From positions 1-64,000 of the forward strand of contig NZ_JALJVY010000008.1 of NCBI RefSeq assembly GCF_024168485.1: a DNA stretch of 64,000 bases, written 5' to 3'. The DNA comes from Sphingobium sp. OAS761 (GTDB taxonomy: Bacteria; Pseudomonadota; Alphaproteobacteria; Sphingomonadales; Sphingomonadaceae). A program made the position numbers and the translations under genes. The notes under the pieces were generated by a model. That model had not been told where the DNA came from. It saw nothing but the letters and a program-made list of their open reading frames with translations, and searched no databases. Of this stretch, positions 15,456-25,302 are shown piece by piece (the first letter of the stretch is position 1; each line of letters starts with the position of its first letter).

Positions 15456-16193
15456 CTAGAGGCTGAAACCGGCCGTTGCTATCAGCGTCGCCCCGGCATG
15501 GGCATCTGTTGCCGGGACAATGTCCGTATCGGTATAGCGCAGGCCCAGCGACCAGTGCCCGCGGTACCAGTCCAGCGCGACACCGTGGTCCCAGTATCCG
15601 CCGCCTGGGCGAAGGCGTGCTGCAAAGCGTTGGTTGTGCACGTTGCCGGTCGAGCGGCCCAGATGCGCGGAAAGCGTAAGCGGGGTGCCCGGAAGCGCGA
15701 ATGCCGCCCCCGTCGAAACATAGAGATTGTCGCCGCCTATGGCGGATTGGCGCGGGGCATAATGCGCACCGACATCGATGCTGGCGGGGCCGAGCAGGAA
15801 GCCGCCCGTGACGCCGACCTCCCCATAACCCCGGTGCGCGGCGCCGGGAAAGAGATGGTAGCGGCCCTCCGCGGACAGGCGCCATCCGCCAATCTGTCGG
15901 ACAAAGGTGGCGCCTATATCCAGCGCCGCGTCGGCGTCGCCGTGACGATCGCCACCCCACAGGGTCGTCGCCGCGCCGTCCAGGCTCAGACCTGGCGCGA
16001 CCGGGACGGAGAGAGACCCACGCACTACGGGATGGCCGTCGCTCCAGCCAAGGCCCCGGCGTCGATCCTCTGTGGCGGCTTCGATGTCGATCGAAGGTCC
16101 CGCGGCATATTGCGCGGCCGCCGGGCCGGCATGGAGCAGGACGGCGACCGCCGCGCCCCATGCCGGACGGGAGAGAAACCTAGTTGACGGCAA
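15456..16193 (-). CDS. Putative outer-membrane porin-like protein (TorF-type barrel)
   Basis: A 245-residue exported protein. The TTG start at 16193 overlaps the stop of the upstream gene by 14 bases and is followed by a signal peptide (AAVAVLLHAGPAAAQ). The mature part has repeated beta-strands (VVRGSLSVPVAPGLSLDGAA, WRLSAEGRYHLF, SIDVGAHYAP, ALDWYRGHWSLGLRYTDTDI) and ends with Phe-Ser-Leu, in keeping with an outer-membrane barrel. The pattern resembles TorF-family putative porins common in sphingomonads. No transported compound can be inferred. Confidence 0.6.
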   Translation of the reverse strand: MPSTRFLSRPAWGAAVAVLLHAGPAAAQYAAGPSIDIEAATEDRRRGLGWSDGHPVVRGSLSVPVAPGLSLDGAATTLWGGDRHGDADAALDIGATFVRQIGGWRLSAEGRYHLFPGAAHRGYGEVGVTGGFLLGPASIDVGAHYAPRQSAIGGDNLYVSTGAAFALPGTPLTLSAHLGRSTGNVHNQRFAARLRPGGGYWDHGVALDWYRGHWSLGLRYTDTDIVPATDAHAGATLIATAGFSL

Positions 16194-16590
16194 GCGCGCG
16201 CACCGCGTCCAGTTCGCCGATCAATGCCGGGCGGTCGGATTGCGCGACCTGCGCCAGATGCGCCTCGATATGGTCCTTGTGGGTGGCGATCACCTGGCTT
16301 TCGATGGTGTCGGCGCTGGCGCAGGCGCCGTTTTCGCTGCCCGAAAAACGGGTGTCGGACGCGACGGTACGGGCCAATGCCGGGCTGTGATCCAGTGCGC
16401 GGTCTACCTTCACCGCGGCGGACCACATGCAGCGGCGCATGTCCGGACGGTTGGGGGTATGGGTTCCGATGGTTTCGGCGCGTACATCCGCATGCGCGGT
16501 GTACGTCGCGGTCATCGCCGTGCCTTGATGGTCGATCGACACATTGTGGGTCGCGGCGGCAGCCGCGATGGCGATAAGGGTCATGCTCAT
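16180..16590 (-). CDS. Exported hypothetical protein
   Basis: A 136-residue protein with a short hydrophobic N-terminus (MSMTLIAIAAAAATHN) that looks like a signal peptide. The rest is hydrophilic with two cysteines (RRCMW and GACAS) that could form a disulfide in the periplasm. I do not recognise a family. It overlaps the downstream porin-like gene by 14 bases, so both are probably translated from one mRNA. The C-terminal half (HKDHIEAHLAQVAQSDRPAL) is probably helical. Confidence 0.6.
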   Translation of the reverse strand: MSMTLIAIAAAAATHNVSIDHQGTAMTATYTAHADVRAETIGTHTPNRPDMRRCMWSAAVKVDRALDHSPALARTVASDTRFSGSENGACASADTIESQVIATHKDHIEAHLAQVAQSDRPALIGELDAVRALAVN

Positions 16591-16789
16591 CTCATTCTCC
16601 TGTAGTGCAGCGCCGGCCCTCAAAACAGGGCGGCGACGCACCAGGATGTAAGGCGCGACTGTTTCTGGTCTTTTTCCCGGGCAAGACAAAATCCTGCCAT
16701 TTCATGAAACAGACATGGATTGGAAAAGCGGAAGGGTCAACCGTTTGAAAACAGCCAGATCCCGCCAGGCGAAGCCATCCATCGCCGAT

Positions 16790-19700
16790 TCATGCCGCAG
16801 ACTTGGCCAGCCCCTTCGACAATTGCAGCGCACCATTGAGCCGCGCCTGCGGGTCGGCCCAGGCACGTTCCAGTACCACCTTGCTGTCAGGCCGCAGGCG
16901 CGCCACCCCGTTCAGACGCTGGACATAGGCGACGAGTCCGGCCGGGTTGGGGAAGCGATCCTCGAAGAAGCTGACCAGGGCGCCCTTTGGTCCCACATCG
17001 ATCTTGGAGATGTTGGCGATCAGGCAGTTTTGCTTGATCTCGATGATCTTGAGCAGATTTTGCGTGGGCAACGGCAGCTTGCCGAAGCGGTCGATCAACT
17101 CGGCGGCAAACGCCTCCAGCCCCTGACGATCTTCCAGTTCGTTGATACGGCGATAGAGGCCCATGCGCAGGTCGAGATCCGGCACATAATCGTCGGGGAT
17201 GAGAATGGGCGCATCGACCGTGATCTGGGGCGAGAAGCTGTCGCGGCGCGTATCCAGCCCGACGCCGCCTGCCTTGGCGTCCATGATCGCGTCCTCCAGC
17301 ATCGACTGGTAGAGTTCGAAGCCCACTTCCTTGATATGGCCCGACTGCTCGTCGCCGACGAGATTGCCCGCCCCGCGAATGTCCAAGTCGTGGCTGGCAA
17401 GCTGAAAGCCGGCGCCCAGCGTGTCGAGGTCGGACAATACCTTCAGGCGCTTTTCGGCCGTTTCGGTAATGATGCGGTTGGCCGGCGTGGTGAGATAGGC
17501 ATAGGCGCGCGTCTTGGAGCGACCTACGCGCCCGCGCAACTGATAGAGCTGGGCGAGGCCGAAGCGGTCGGCACGGTGGATGATGAGCGTGTTGGCGCTC
17601 GGAATGTCGAGGCCGGATTCCACGATGGTGGTGGAGAGCAGCACATCGTAGCGCTTGTCGTAAAAGGCCGACATGCGCTCCTCCACGTCCGTCGCGCTCA
17701 TCTGGCCGTGGGCGACGATGGGCTTGACCTCGGGAACTTCGGTGCGCAGGAACTCCTCGACTTCGGTAAGGTCGGAGATGCGCGGCACGACGAAGAAGCT
17801 CTGGCCGCCGCGATAATGTTCACGCAGCAGGGCTTCGCGAATCACCACCCCGTCCCAGGGCATGATGTACGTGCGCACGGCGAGGCGATCGACCGGCGGA
17901 GTCTGGATGACGGAAAGCTCGCGCAGGCCGGACATGGCCATCTGCAAGGTGCGGGGTATGGGCGTGGCAGTAAGGGTCAGGACATGGACGTCGGTCTTGA
18001 GGGATTTCAACCGTTCCTTGTGCGTGACGCCGAAACGCTGTTCCTCGTCCACGATGACGAGGCCGAGGCGCTTGAACTCCAGCCCCTTGGCGAGGAGCGC
18101 ATGGGTGCCGACGACGATGTCGATCGTCCCGTCGGCCAGCCCGGCCTTGGTCGCTTTCGCCTCCTTGTCGGGGACGAGCCGGGAGAGGTGGCCGATATTG
18201 ACCGGGAATCCGCGGAAGCGATCCACGAAATTCATGTGATGCTGGCGCGCGAGCAGCGTGGTGGGACAGATGACCACGACCTGCATCCCGGCCATTGCCG
18301 CGACGAAGGCGGCGCGGAGCGCGACCTCGGTCTTGCCGAAGCCGACATCGCCGCAGACGAGGCGGTCCATCGGCTTGCCCGCGCCCAGATCCTCGACCAC
18401 GTCGCTGATGGCGCGGTCCTGGTCGTCCGTTTCCTGATAGGGGAAGCGGTCGACGAAGGCGGGGTAGCCCGCCGCATCGGGTTCGGCGACGGTCGCGGGA
18501 CGCAATGCGCGTTCGGCGGCGGTCTTGAGCAGTTCGCCCGCGATCTCGCGGATACGCTCCTTCATCCGCGCCTTGCGCCGCTGCCAGGCTTCGCCGCCCA
18601 GCTTGTCCAGGCTTACGCCCTCGCTCTCCGACCCGTAGCGGGAAAGCACCTCCAGATTTTCGACCGGGACATACAGCTTGTCGCCCCCGGCATAGCTGAG
18701 GGCGACGCAATCGTGCGCCGCCTTGCTGACCGGGATCTGGGTCAGCCCTTCATAGCGGCCGATGCCATGATCCCGGTGAACGACGAGGTCGCCCGGCGAG
18801 AGAGTCGCCAGTTCCTGCAGAAAGGCGTCCGCGCTCTTCTTGCGCTTGGCACGGCGGACCAGGCGGTCACCCAGCATGTCCTGTTCGGTGAGGACCGCGA
18901 CATCGGGCGCGGTGAAACCATGGTCGAGGCTCAGGACGGTGAGCGTGACGCTGCCGCCGGCGGCGATGCCCAGCGCTTCCTGCCAGTCGTCCGCGGCGGC
19001 GAGGCGGGCGACGCCATGGTCGGCAAGCAACCCGGACAGGCGTTCGCGCGCGCCGACCGAATAGCTGGCGATGACGATCCTTTTCTTCTGCCGGCGAAGG
19101 CTGTCGATATGCTTGCCGACCGCTTCGTAGATATTGGCGTTCTGCGCGCGTTCGGGGGCGAAATCGCGCGGGCCGTCCACACTGAAATCTAGGACGGCCG
19201 CACTTTCCGGTTCGTGGAAGGGCGTCGTCTCATGCATGGGCAGCGTGGCGGCGGCAGCGTTCCATTCGTCCGGATCGAGATAAAGGGCCTGCGGGGCGAG
19301 CGGGCGGTAGGAACCGGGGTCGGACGATTTCGCCTGGACGCGATTGGCATGATAGTCGCGGATCGCCTCGAACCGGTTTTCCGCCGCGCCTGCAACACCG
19401 TGGTCGCGGATCAGGACGGCTTCACCCAGATGCTCGGTCAGGGGAACGAGACGTTCCTCGAACAGCGGTAGCCAATGTTCCATGCCGGCAAGGCGGCGGC
19501 CGTCGCTGACGGCCTGGTAGAGCGGGTCGCCTGTCGCGGTCGCACCGAATGTTTCCCGGTAACGGCCGCGAAAGCGCTTGATCGTTTCCTCGTCCAGCAG
19601 CGCTTCGGACGCCGGGAGGAGGGTGAAGCCATCCACGCTGCCGCTCGTGCGCTGGTCGGCGGGGTCGAAGCGGCGGACCGTCTCGATCTCGTCGCCGAAG

Positions 19701-20260
19701 AAATCGAGACGAAGCGGTTGTTCCTCGCCGCCGGGGAACAGGTCGACGATGCCGCCGCGAATGGCGAATTCGCCACGATCATGGACGGTGTCGGTGCGGA
19801 CATAACCGTTCGCCTGAAGCATGTCGGCCAGGCGGCTGATCGCGATCCGTTCCTTGGGCGCGAGCTTCGCGACGAGTTGACGCACGCGGAACGGCGTAAG
19901 GGTGCGCTGGGTCATGGCTGCCAGCGTGGTGACGACCAGTTGCGGCCGCATGGGCTCTGCCTGCAATGCGTAGAGGCCCGCCAGCCGCGCCGAGGCCGCG
20001 CGCAGGGAAGGGCTGGCCCGGTCATAGGGCAGGCAGTCCCAAGCGGGAATTTCGACGATTTCGATCTCGGGCGCGAAATAATGCGCGGTGTCGGCTATGC
20101 TGCGCATCGACTGTTCGTCCGATGCGATGAAGACGGCACGCATGGTCGCGGCGCTTGCCGCGCGGGCGATGTCGGCCAGCAGCCACGGCTGGAAGCCTGC
20201 CGGCACGCCGGCCAAGGTCAGCGGCGCGGCGGACCGGAGAATTTTTTGCAGGTCGGTCAT
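16790..20260 (-). CDS. mfd: Transcription-repair coupling factor
   Basis: A 1156-residue DNA translocase that removes stalled RNA polymerase and recruits UvrA. From the N-terminus: UvrB-homology region, CarD-like RNA-polymerase-binding domain (LSPGDLVVHRDHGIGRYEGL), helicase motor with Walker A GDVGFGKTEVALRAAF, motif II as DEEQRFG, motif III TLTATPIPRTL, motif V/VI VESGLDIPSANT and QLRGRVGRS, and the TRCF C-terminal domain. Length is normal for the family. The ATG at 20260 lies 10 bases after the sdhE stop, so the two form an operon divergent from recG. Confidence 0.97.
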   Translation of the reverse strand: MTDLQKILRSAAPLTLAGVPAGFQPWLLADIARAASAATMRAVFIASDEQSMRSIADTAHYFAPEIEIVEIPAWDCLPYDRASPSLRAASARLAGLYALQAEPMRPQLVVTTLAAMTQRTLTPFRVRQLVAKLAPKERIAISRLADMLQANGYVRTDTVHDRGEFAIRGGIVDLFPGGEEQPLRLDFFGDEIETVRRFDPADQRTSGSVDGFTLLPASEALLDEETIKRFRGRYRETFGATATGDPLYQAVSDGRRLAGMEHWLPLFEERLVPLTEHLGEAVLIRDHGVAGAAENRFEAIRDYHANRVQAKSSDPGSYRPLAPQALYLDPDEWNAAAATLPMHETTPFHEPESAAVLDFSVDGPRDFAPERAQNANIYEAVGKHIDSLRRQKKRIVIASYSVGARERLSGLLADHGVARLAAADDWQEALGIAAGGSVTLTVLSLDHGFTAPDVAVLTEQDMLGDRLVRRAKRKKSADAFLQELATLSPGDLVVHRDHGIGRYEGLTQIPVSKAAHDCVALSYAGGDKLYVPVENLEVLSRYGSESEGVSLDKLGGEAWQRRKARMKERIREIAGELLKTAAERALRPATVAEPDAAGYPAFVDRFPYQETDDQDRAISDVVEDLGAGKPMDRLVCGDVGFGKTEVALRAAFVAAMAGMQVVVICPTTLLARQHHMNFVDRFRGFPVNIGHLSRLVPDKEAKATKAGLADGTIDIVVGTHALLAKGLEFKRLGLVIVDEEQRFGVTHKERLKSLKTDVHVLTLTATPIPRTLQMAMSGLRELSVIQTPPVDRLAVRTYIMPWDGVVIREALLREHYRGGQSFFVVPRISDLTEVEEFLRTEVPEVKPIVAHGQMSATDVEERMSAFYDKRYDVLLSTTIVESGLDIPSANTLIIHRADRFGLAQLYQLRGRVGRSKTRAYAYLTTPANRIITETAEKRLKVLSDLDTLGAGFQLASHDLDIRGAGNLVGDEQSGHIKEVGFELYQSMLEDAIMDAKAGGVGLDTRRDSFSPQITVDAPILIPDDYVPDLDLRMGLYRRINELEDRQGLEAFAAELIDRFGKLPLPTQNLLKIIEIKQNCLIANISKIDVGPKGALVSFFEDRFPNPAGLVAYVQRLNGVARLRPDSKVVLERAWADPQARLNGALQLSKGLAKSAA

Positions 20261-20270
20261 GCGGTCCGGT

Positions 20271-20534
20271 TCAGGCAATCTTCACAAAATCGAGTTTCAG
20301 GAACTTGTCCATCATCGGGCCTTTCCACCGGTCGGGAACCGGGATGGTGCCCAGCGCCCATCCCATGATGTCGGCGTCCTGCTCCTCCATGAACGCTTCG
20401 AACCAGGCAATGTCTTCCGGCGTCCATATTTCATGATAGCGGTCGAAAAAGCCGCCGACCGTATAGTCCGCCTCCCGCGTCCCGCGATGCCAGGCGCGAA
20501 ATTGAAGGCGGCGCATCTGGGGATTGTCGTTCAC
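20271..20534 (-). CDS. sdhE: FAD assembly factor SdhE (succinate dehydrogenase assembly factor 2 family)
   Basis: An 87-residue protein, the usual size for the family, with the conserved pattern RRLQFRAWHRGTREADYTVG. The RGxxE motif (RGTRE) is the part that promotes covalent attachment of FAD to SdhA. The WTPEDIAWFEAFMEEQDADI segment forms the later helices. It starts with GTG at 20534. It is followed 10 bases later by mfd, a neighbour seen in many alphaproteobacteria. Confidence 0.92.
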   Translation of the reverse strand: MNDNPQMRRLQFRAWHRGTREADYTVGGFFDRYHEIWTPEDIAWFEAFMEEQDADIMGWALGTIPVPDRWKGPMMDKFLKLDFVKIA

Positions 20535-20621
20535 AATTTGTTCCTTTAGCGGGCATGGCCGTTCACCCGATCGGGTGTTTGTGCCACCGTCCCGGTTGGT
20601 CTAGATGGCAGCCAGATAGAC

Positions 20622-22685
20622 ATGCGACCCGATATTCTCAATCCGCTCTTTGCCGAAATATCCCTGTTCAAGGGGATCGGCCCCGCGCTGGCCCGTCCGC
20701 TGGAGCGGTTGGGGCTGGCGCGCGCGGTCGATGTGGCCTTTCACCTGCCGGTCAGTTGGGTCGACCGGCACCTGACCGACGAACTGGACATGGCGGACGC
20801 GGGGCGTGTGATCGGCACGATGCTGACGCCGGTCGACTATCGCGCTAGCGGCAGCGCACGCGCGCCGTTCCGCGTGCAGGCGGTGGACGGGCGGGGCAAT
20901 TCTGTCTCGCTCGTCTATTTCGGGAGGAACAGTGCCTGGCCGCGTAAGCTGTTGCCGCTGAACGAACCCAAATTCGTGTCGGGCAAGCTGGAGGCCTATG
21001 GCGACGCACTCCAGATGGTGCATCCTGACTACGTACTGCCGCCCGAGGAAGCGGAGACGGTTCCGGCGCGCGAATCGGTCTACGGGCTGTCGGAGGGGCT
21101 CACCAACAACCGGATGCGTGACATTGCGGGCCAGGCGCTGGCCCGCGCGCCGGAGTTGCCGGAGTGGATCGAGCCGAGCCTGCTGGCGCGCAAGGACTGG
21201 CCGGCCTGGAAGGACGCACTTGCGCGCGTCCATGCCGATCCTTCGGACGCGAAAGCGCGCGAGCGATTGGCCTATGACGAGATTTTCGCGGGACAGCTGG
21301 CGCTGATGCTGGTGCGGCAATCGTCGCGGCGGCGGCGGGGGGTGTCGATCCAGGGTGATGGGCGACTGCGCGCGATGCTGAAGCTGCCCTTCGCCCCCAC
21401 GGGCGCGCAGCGGCGCGCGATCGGTCAGATTGAGGGCGATATGGCGCAGGCGACGCCGATGCTGCGGCTGCTCCAGGGCGATGTCGGGTCGGGCAAGACC
21501 TTGGTGGCGCTGATGGCACTGCTGAACGCGGTCGAGGCGGGGATGCAGGGGGCTATGCTGGCGCCGACCGAAATCCTGGCGCGGCAACATTACGAGACGC
21601 TGCGGAAAATGGCGTCGGGACTGCCGGTGGAGATCGCGATCCTGACGGGTCGCGAAAAGGGCAAGGTGCGCGAGGCGACGCTGATGGGGCTGGCGGACGG
21701 CAGCATCGACATACTTGTCGGCACTCACGCCATCTTTCAGGAGGCGGTGCAGTACAAGGCGCTGGGCCTTGCCGTTATCGACGAACAGCATCGTTTCGGC
21801 GTGGCGCAGCGGATGATGCTGGCCAGCAAGGCCGAACGCTCGCCGCATCTGCTCGTCATGACCGCAACGCCGATCCCGCGCACGCTGACGCTCACATATT
21901 ATGGCGAGATGGATGTGTCGCGGCTGGACGAGATGCCGCCGGGGCGCCAGCCGATTCAGACGCTGGTGATGGCCGCCAGCCGGCTGGAAGAAGTGATCGA
22001 TGCTCTCGCCCGCCATGTCGATGGCGGTGGGCAGGCCTATTGGGTGTGCCCGCTGGTCGAGGAAAGCGAGACGAGCGACCAGGCGGCGGCCGAGGCGCGG
22101 GCTGAATCGCTGAAGCTACGCTTCGGGGATAGGGTGGGGCTGGTCCATGGCCGGATGAAAGGGCCGGACAAGGATGCGGCGATGGAGGCCTTCGCCTCGA
22201 ATCGCACGCAGATACTGGTGGCGACCACGGTGATCGAGGTGGGCGTGGACGTGCCCAACAGCAGTCTGATCATCATCGAGGGGGCCGAACGGTTCGGGCT
22301 TGCCCAGTTGCACCAGCTGCGCGGGCGGGTGGGGCGCGGCGACAAGCCGTCGGTGTGCCTGCTGCTGCGCGGCAGTGCACTGGGCGAAACATCGCGCGCG
22401 CGACTGGCCCTGATGCGCGAGACGAATGACGGGTTCCGGATCGCCGAGGAGGATCTGAAACTGCGCGGCGCGGGTGAGGTGCTGGGCACGCGTCAGTCGG
22501 GCGAGGCGGAACTGAAGGTCGCGACACCCGAACATGTCGCGGCGCTGGTGGATGCGGCGCGCGACGACGCGAACCTGCTGATCGAGCGCGACGGAGGTCT
22601 GGACAGCGCGCGCGGGCAGGCGGCGCGGACCTGCCTTTATCTGTTCGAGAAGGATGCCGCCGTGGGGTTGCTGCGCGGAGGCTGA
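20622..22685 (+). CDS. recG: ATP-dependent DNA helicase RecG
   Basis: A 687-residue branch-migration helicase that reverses stalled replication forks and processes Holliday junctions. It has the wedge/OB region in the first third (VAFHLPVSWVDR, IGTMLTPVDYRAS), motor motifs GDVGSGKTLVALMALL (Walker A), DEQHRFG (motif II), MTATPIPRTLTLT (III), VIEVGVDVPNSS (V) and QLRGRVGRGDK (VI), and the TRG-type C-terminus. It is divergent from sdhE-mfd. Its 3' end overlaps the end of a convergent desaturase gene by 49 bases. Confidence 0.96.
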   Translation: MRPDILNPLFAEISLFKGIGPALARPLERLGLARAVDVAFHLPVSWVDRHLTDELDMADAGRVIGTMLTPVDYRASGSARAPFRVQAVDGRGNSVSLVYFGRNSAWPRKLLPLNEPKFVSGKLEAYGDALQMVHPDYVLPPEEAETVPARESVYGLSEGLTNNRMRDIAGQALARAPELPEWIEPSLLARKDWPAWKDALARVHADPSDAKARERLAYDEIFAGQLALMLVRQSSRRRRGVSIQGDGRLRAMLKLPFAPTGAQRRAIGQIEGDMAQATPMLRLLQGDVGSGKTLVALMALLNAVEAGMQGAMLAPTEILARQHYETLRKMASGLPVEIAILTGREKGKVREATLMGLADGSIDILVGTHAIFQEAVQYKALGLAVIDEQHRFGVAQRMMLASKAERSPHLLVMTATPIPRTLTLTYYGEMDVSRLDEMPPGRQPIQTLVMAASRLEEVIDALARHVDGGGQAYWVCPLVEESETSDQAAAEARAESLKLRFGDRVGLVHGRMKGPDKDAAMEAFASNRTQILVATTVIEVGVDVPNSSLIIIEGAERFGLAQLHQLRGRVGRGDKPSVCLLLRGSALGETSRARLALMRETNDGFRIAEEDLKLRGAGEVLGTRQSGEAELKVATPEHVAALVDAARDDANLLIERDGGLDSARGQAARTCLYLFEKDAAVGLLRGG

Positions 22686-23680
22686 CGTCCCCCCGGCGGC
22701 ATAAGCTCCTGTATCACCCCCCAATAGCCGCTGGTGATATGCGCGTTGGCCGCATAAGCCGGATCTGCCATCAGGTGCGCATGCAGCCGGCGCAGATTAT
22801 GCCCCGGCACCGATGGAAACAGATGGTGTTCCAGATGGTAGCTGACGTTGAGCGGCCCGATCATCACCCTGTCGAACAGGGTCGGGATGACGGTGCGGGT
22901 GCCGTTGATTTCCAGCGTGTCGATAACGCCGTTATGTTCCGCCATCGCGCGGATGCGATTGAACACATTGGCCCATATCAGTTGCGGGATGAAGATCAGG
23001 CCCAATATCTGCCAGCGCCAGGGCGACCAGAGGATGAGCCCGTAGACCAGAACCGCCCATATCAAATAGCGAACGCGCAACCCGAGGCGAAAATCGAACC
23101 CGAAGCGCTTGGGGTTGTGCAGATTGGCGAGCGGCGACCACACCCGGGCCGCGCGCGCGATCCGGTAATAGTTGAGGCCGAACAGGCTGCGGAACAGAAG
23201 CGCTATCATCGCGCCGCCGCTTTTGGGGAACTGCTGGTCGGGGTCCCGGCGCTGGACCCGATAGTCATAATCCTGGGCGGTGTTGGTATGCCGGTGATGA
23301 ACCATATGGGCGACGCGATACAGGTCTACGCTGATCAACAGGGGATAGGCGACGAACAGATCGCCGATCAGATCGTTGACGCGCCGGTTGCTGAACAGCA
23401 GCCCGTGACAGGCGTCGTGCATGATCATCGCCAGGCACTGGATGCGCGTGCCGATGACGAGGCCGCAGAGCAGATAGGCGGGCCATCGGTCGATCCGGAT
23501 CGCGATCGCACAGGCAGCGACGATGACGGCCCATTGCAGGGCAAGGAACAGGGCGTTGCGCAGATTTGGCACCACGGACAGTTCGCGGATCAGCGGCAAT
23601 GTGCCACGTCGGGAATAGCGATAGCCGGGCGCGCGTCCTTCGACCATTTCGTCCACGGGAGTCTCTTTTCGATATCGCAC
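22637..23680 (-). CDS. Fatty acid desaturase family membrane protein
   Basis: A 347-residue membrane protein with three histidine boxes of the di-iron desaturase/hydroxylase family: HDACH in the first third, HHRHT after the third helix and HLEHH near the C-terminus. These ligate the diiron centre that oxidises acyl chains or carotenoid-like substrates. The start is uncertain: GTG at 23680, GTG at 23656 or ATG at 23647 all lie in frame. The last 16 codons overlap the end of recG on the opposite strand. The substrate is not shown by the sequence. Confidence 0.85.
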   Translation of the reverse strand: MRYRKETPVDEMVEGRAPGYRYSRRGTLPLIRELSVVPNLRNALFLALQWAVIVAACAIAIRIDRWPAYLLCGLVIGTRIQCLAMIMHDACHGLLFSNRRVNDLIGDLFVAYPLLISVDLYRVAHMVHHRHTNTAQDYDYRVQRRDPDQQFPKSGGAMIALLFRSLFGLNYYRIARAARVWSPLANLHNPKRFGFDFRLGLRVRYLIWAVLVYGLILWSPWRWQILGLIFIPQLIWANVFNRIRAMAEHNGVIDTLEINGTRTVIPTLFDRVMIGPLNVSYHLEHHLFPSVPGHNLRRLHAHLMADPAYAANAHITSGYWGVIQELMPPGGRQPPRSNPTAASFSNR

Positions 23681-23825
23681 CTGCGTTATTGCGGACGCTA
23701 TTTCCGGCGCATACGGGCGTCAAGTGTCCTCTCCCGACTGCAGGGTGGGCCTGATCCTGCGGCCTTTCGTGAAAAGTGATGCTGCACTTGCGAAACAAAT
23801 GGGTGGGCGGTAGCGTTGCCCACGC

Positions 23826-24902
23826 ATGTCCGACATCAGCCTGACCCACATCTCGCCGATGGCCGCGCTGTCGCTCGCGGTAACGGTGGCGGCCGCCTTC
23901 CTGGTTCACTGGGCGCTCTATGCGATTGCGATCCGTGTCCTGCGGGCGCGCATGACGCCGGTCCTGCTGCCGCAGATATTTCACCCCACACGCTGGCTGG
24001 TCGTGCTCACCGCGCTTGGCGCCGGATTGCAACCGCTGGACATGGGGCCGAAGTTGGCGGCGCTCTGGTCGATAGGGTCCCAAATGCTGTTCGCATTGCT
24101 GACCGGATGGCTTGTTTTCGGCATTTTGCGAGCGATCAGGCAGATGATCGAACGCCATTCCAACCTGGATGTTGAGGATAATCTGAAGGCGCGGCGGCGC
24201 CACACCCGGGTACGCATACTCTATCGCATTTCCCAGAGCGTCGTCGCGGTGCTCGTGGCCGCGATGATCCTGATCGCCATTCCCGGCGTGCGCTCCATCG
24301 GCGTGACCCTGGCCGCATCGGCGGGACTGGTCGGCCTGGCGGTGGGCGCGGCGGCGCAACCGGCGCTCAAAAATCTGATCGCCGGCATCCAGATGGCCTT
24401 TTCCGAACCGATCCGCCTGGACGATGTGGTGATTGTCGAGGGCGAATGGGGGCGGATAGAGGATATCACCTTGACCTATGTCGTGGTTCGCATCTGGGAC
24501 GACCGGCGCATGGTTGTGCCTGTGTCCTATTTTCTCGAAAAGCCGTTCCAGAACTGGACGACCAGAACATCCGATCTGCTGGGGACGGTGTTCTTCTACG
24601 TCGACCCGGCCGCCGATGTGGGGCGTATCCGGGACGCGTTCGTCAACGCGACCAAGGCCAATAGCCGCTGGGACGGCCGAGTCGCCATATTGCAGGTGAC
24701 CGACCATCGCGCGGACGCACTGGAACTGCGCGGCCTGCTGTCGGCCCGCAACGCCGGGATAGCGTTCGACCTGCGTTGCGAGGTGCGCGAGGCGGTCATG
24801 GATTTCCTGCGCCTGGAAATGCCCGACGCGCTGGTGCGCAACCGTCAGCGGCTGGAGGCTGCCGGGGGCTTTGCTACCATGCCGTCTGGCGGGGCGGGAT
24901 GA
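23826..24902 (+). CDS. Small-conductance mechanosensitive channel family protein (MscS type)
   Basis: A 358-residue inner-membrane protein with four to five N-terminal helices. The pore-lining helix reads AASAGLVGLAVGAAAQPALK and leads into the beta domain signature NLIAGIQMAFSEPIRLDDVV, EGEWGRIEDITLTYVVVRIW and DDRRMVVPVSYFLEKPFQNW. Such channels open on membrane tension and release solutes during osmotic downshift. The C-terminal part is the cytoplasmic cage. It stands between the desaturase and a convergent PilZ gene, which it overlaps by about 29 bases at the 3' end. Confidence 0.9.
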   Translation: MSDISLTHISPMAALSLAVTVAAAFLVHWALYAIAIRVLRARMTPVLLPQIFHPTRWLVVLTALGAGLQPLDMGPKLAALWSIGSQMLFALLTGWLVFGILRAIRQMIERHSNLDVEDNLKARRRHTRVRILYRISQSVVAVLVAAMILIAIPGVRSIGVTLAASAGLVGLAVGAAAQPALKNLIAGIQMAFSEPIRLDDVVIVEGEWGRIEDITLTYVVVRIWDDRRMVVPVSYFLEKPFQNWTTRTSDLLGTVFFYVDPAADVGRIRDAFVNATKANSRWDGRVAILQVTDHRADALELRGLLSARNAGIAFDLRCEVREAVMDFLRLEMPDALVRNRQRLEAAGGFATMPSGGAG

Positions 24903-25227
24903 GCGCCATCATCCGTTCATAGACGCGGGGCTTTATCGGCTCCAGAAATTCCATGCCGATCCGTCCGTCCTCGACCCACCGGACCATGGCGGGATAATCC
25001 TTAAGCACCGGCAGCCATATCGTGGCGCGCTCTCCCATCAGCCATTCGCCATCGGTTCTGCACATCAGGCCGAGAATGGATATGTTGATGATGCGCACGC
25101 CATGGGTGTGCCCGCGCCCCGTGGCATGGCTGACCATGTCGACGAGATCGCGGGAGGCGCGTCGCTGTTCGATCGAAGGATCGCGGGATCGCATGACATG
25201 GCCAAGATTGGCGAAGACGGATGACAT
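24874..25227 (-). CDS. PilZ-domain protein
   Basis: A 117-residue protein built almost entirely of one PilZ domain: SIEQRRASRDLVDM carries an RxxxR-like switch, GVRIINISILGLMCRTDGEW is the (D/N)xSxxG region (here NISILG), and WVEDGRIGMEFLEPI closes the barrel. PilZ domains bind cyclic di-GMP when RxxxR and DxSxxG are complete; here Asn replaces the Asp of the second motif, so binding is uncertain. The ATG at 25227 is preferred; a GTG at 25233 is two codons upstream. The 3' end overlaps the mscS-like gene on the other strand. Confidence 0.8.
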   Translation of the reverse strand: MSSVFANLGHVMRSRDPSIEQRRASRDLVDMVSHATGRGHTHGVRIINISILGLMCRTDGEWLMGERATIWLPVLKDYPAMVRWVEDGRIGMEFLEPIKPRVYERMMALIPPRQTAW

Positions 25228-25302
25228 GGGCACAGCCTGCCCTGTGGTCCATCAACGATATGCTGCCAAACAGGGTAAATTTTGGAATAAGTCTCTTTGT
25301 GC

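Noticed and set aside
16715-19192. Open frame of 825 codons opposite mfd
   Set aside because: It lies antisense to a certain mfd gene. Long antisense frames arise from the codon bias of GC-rich genes, and its translation shows no domain.
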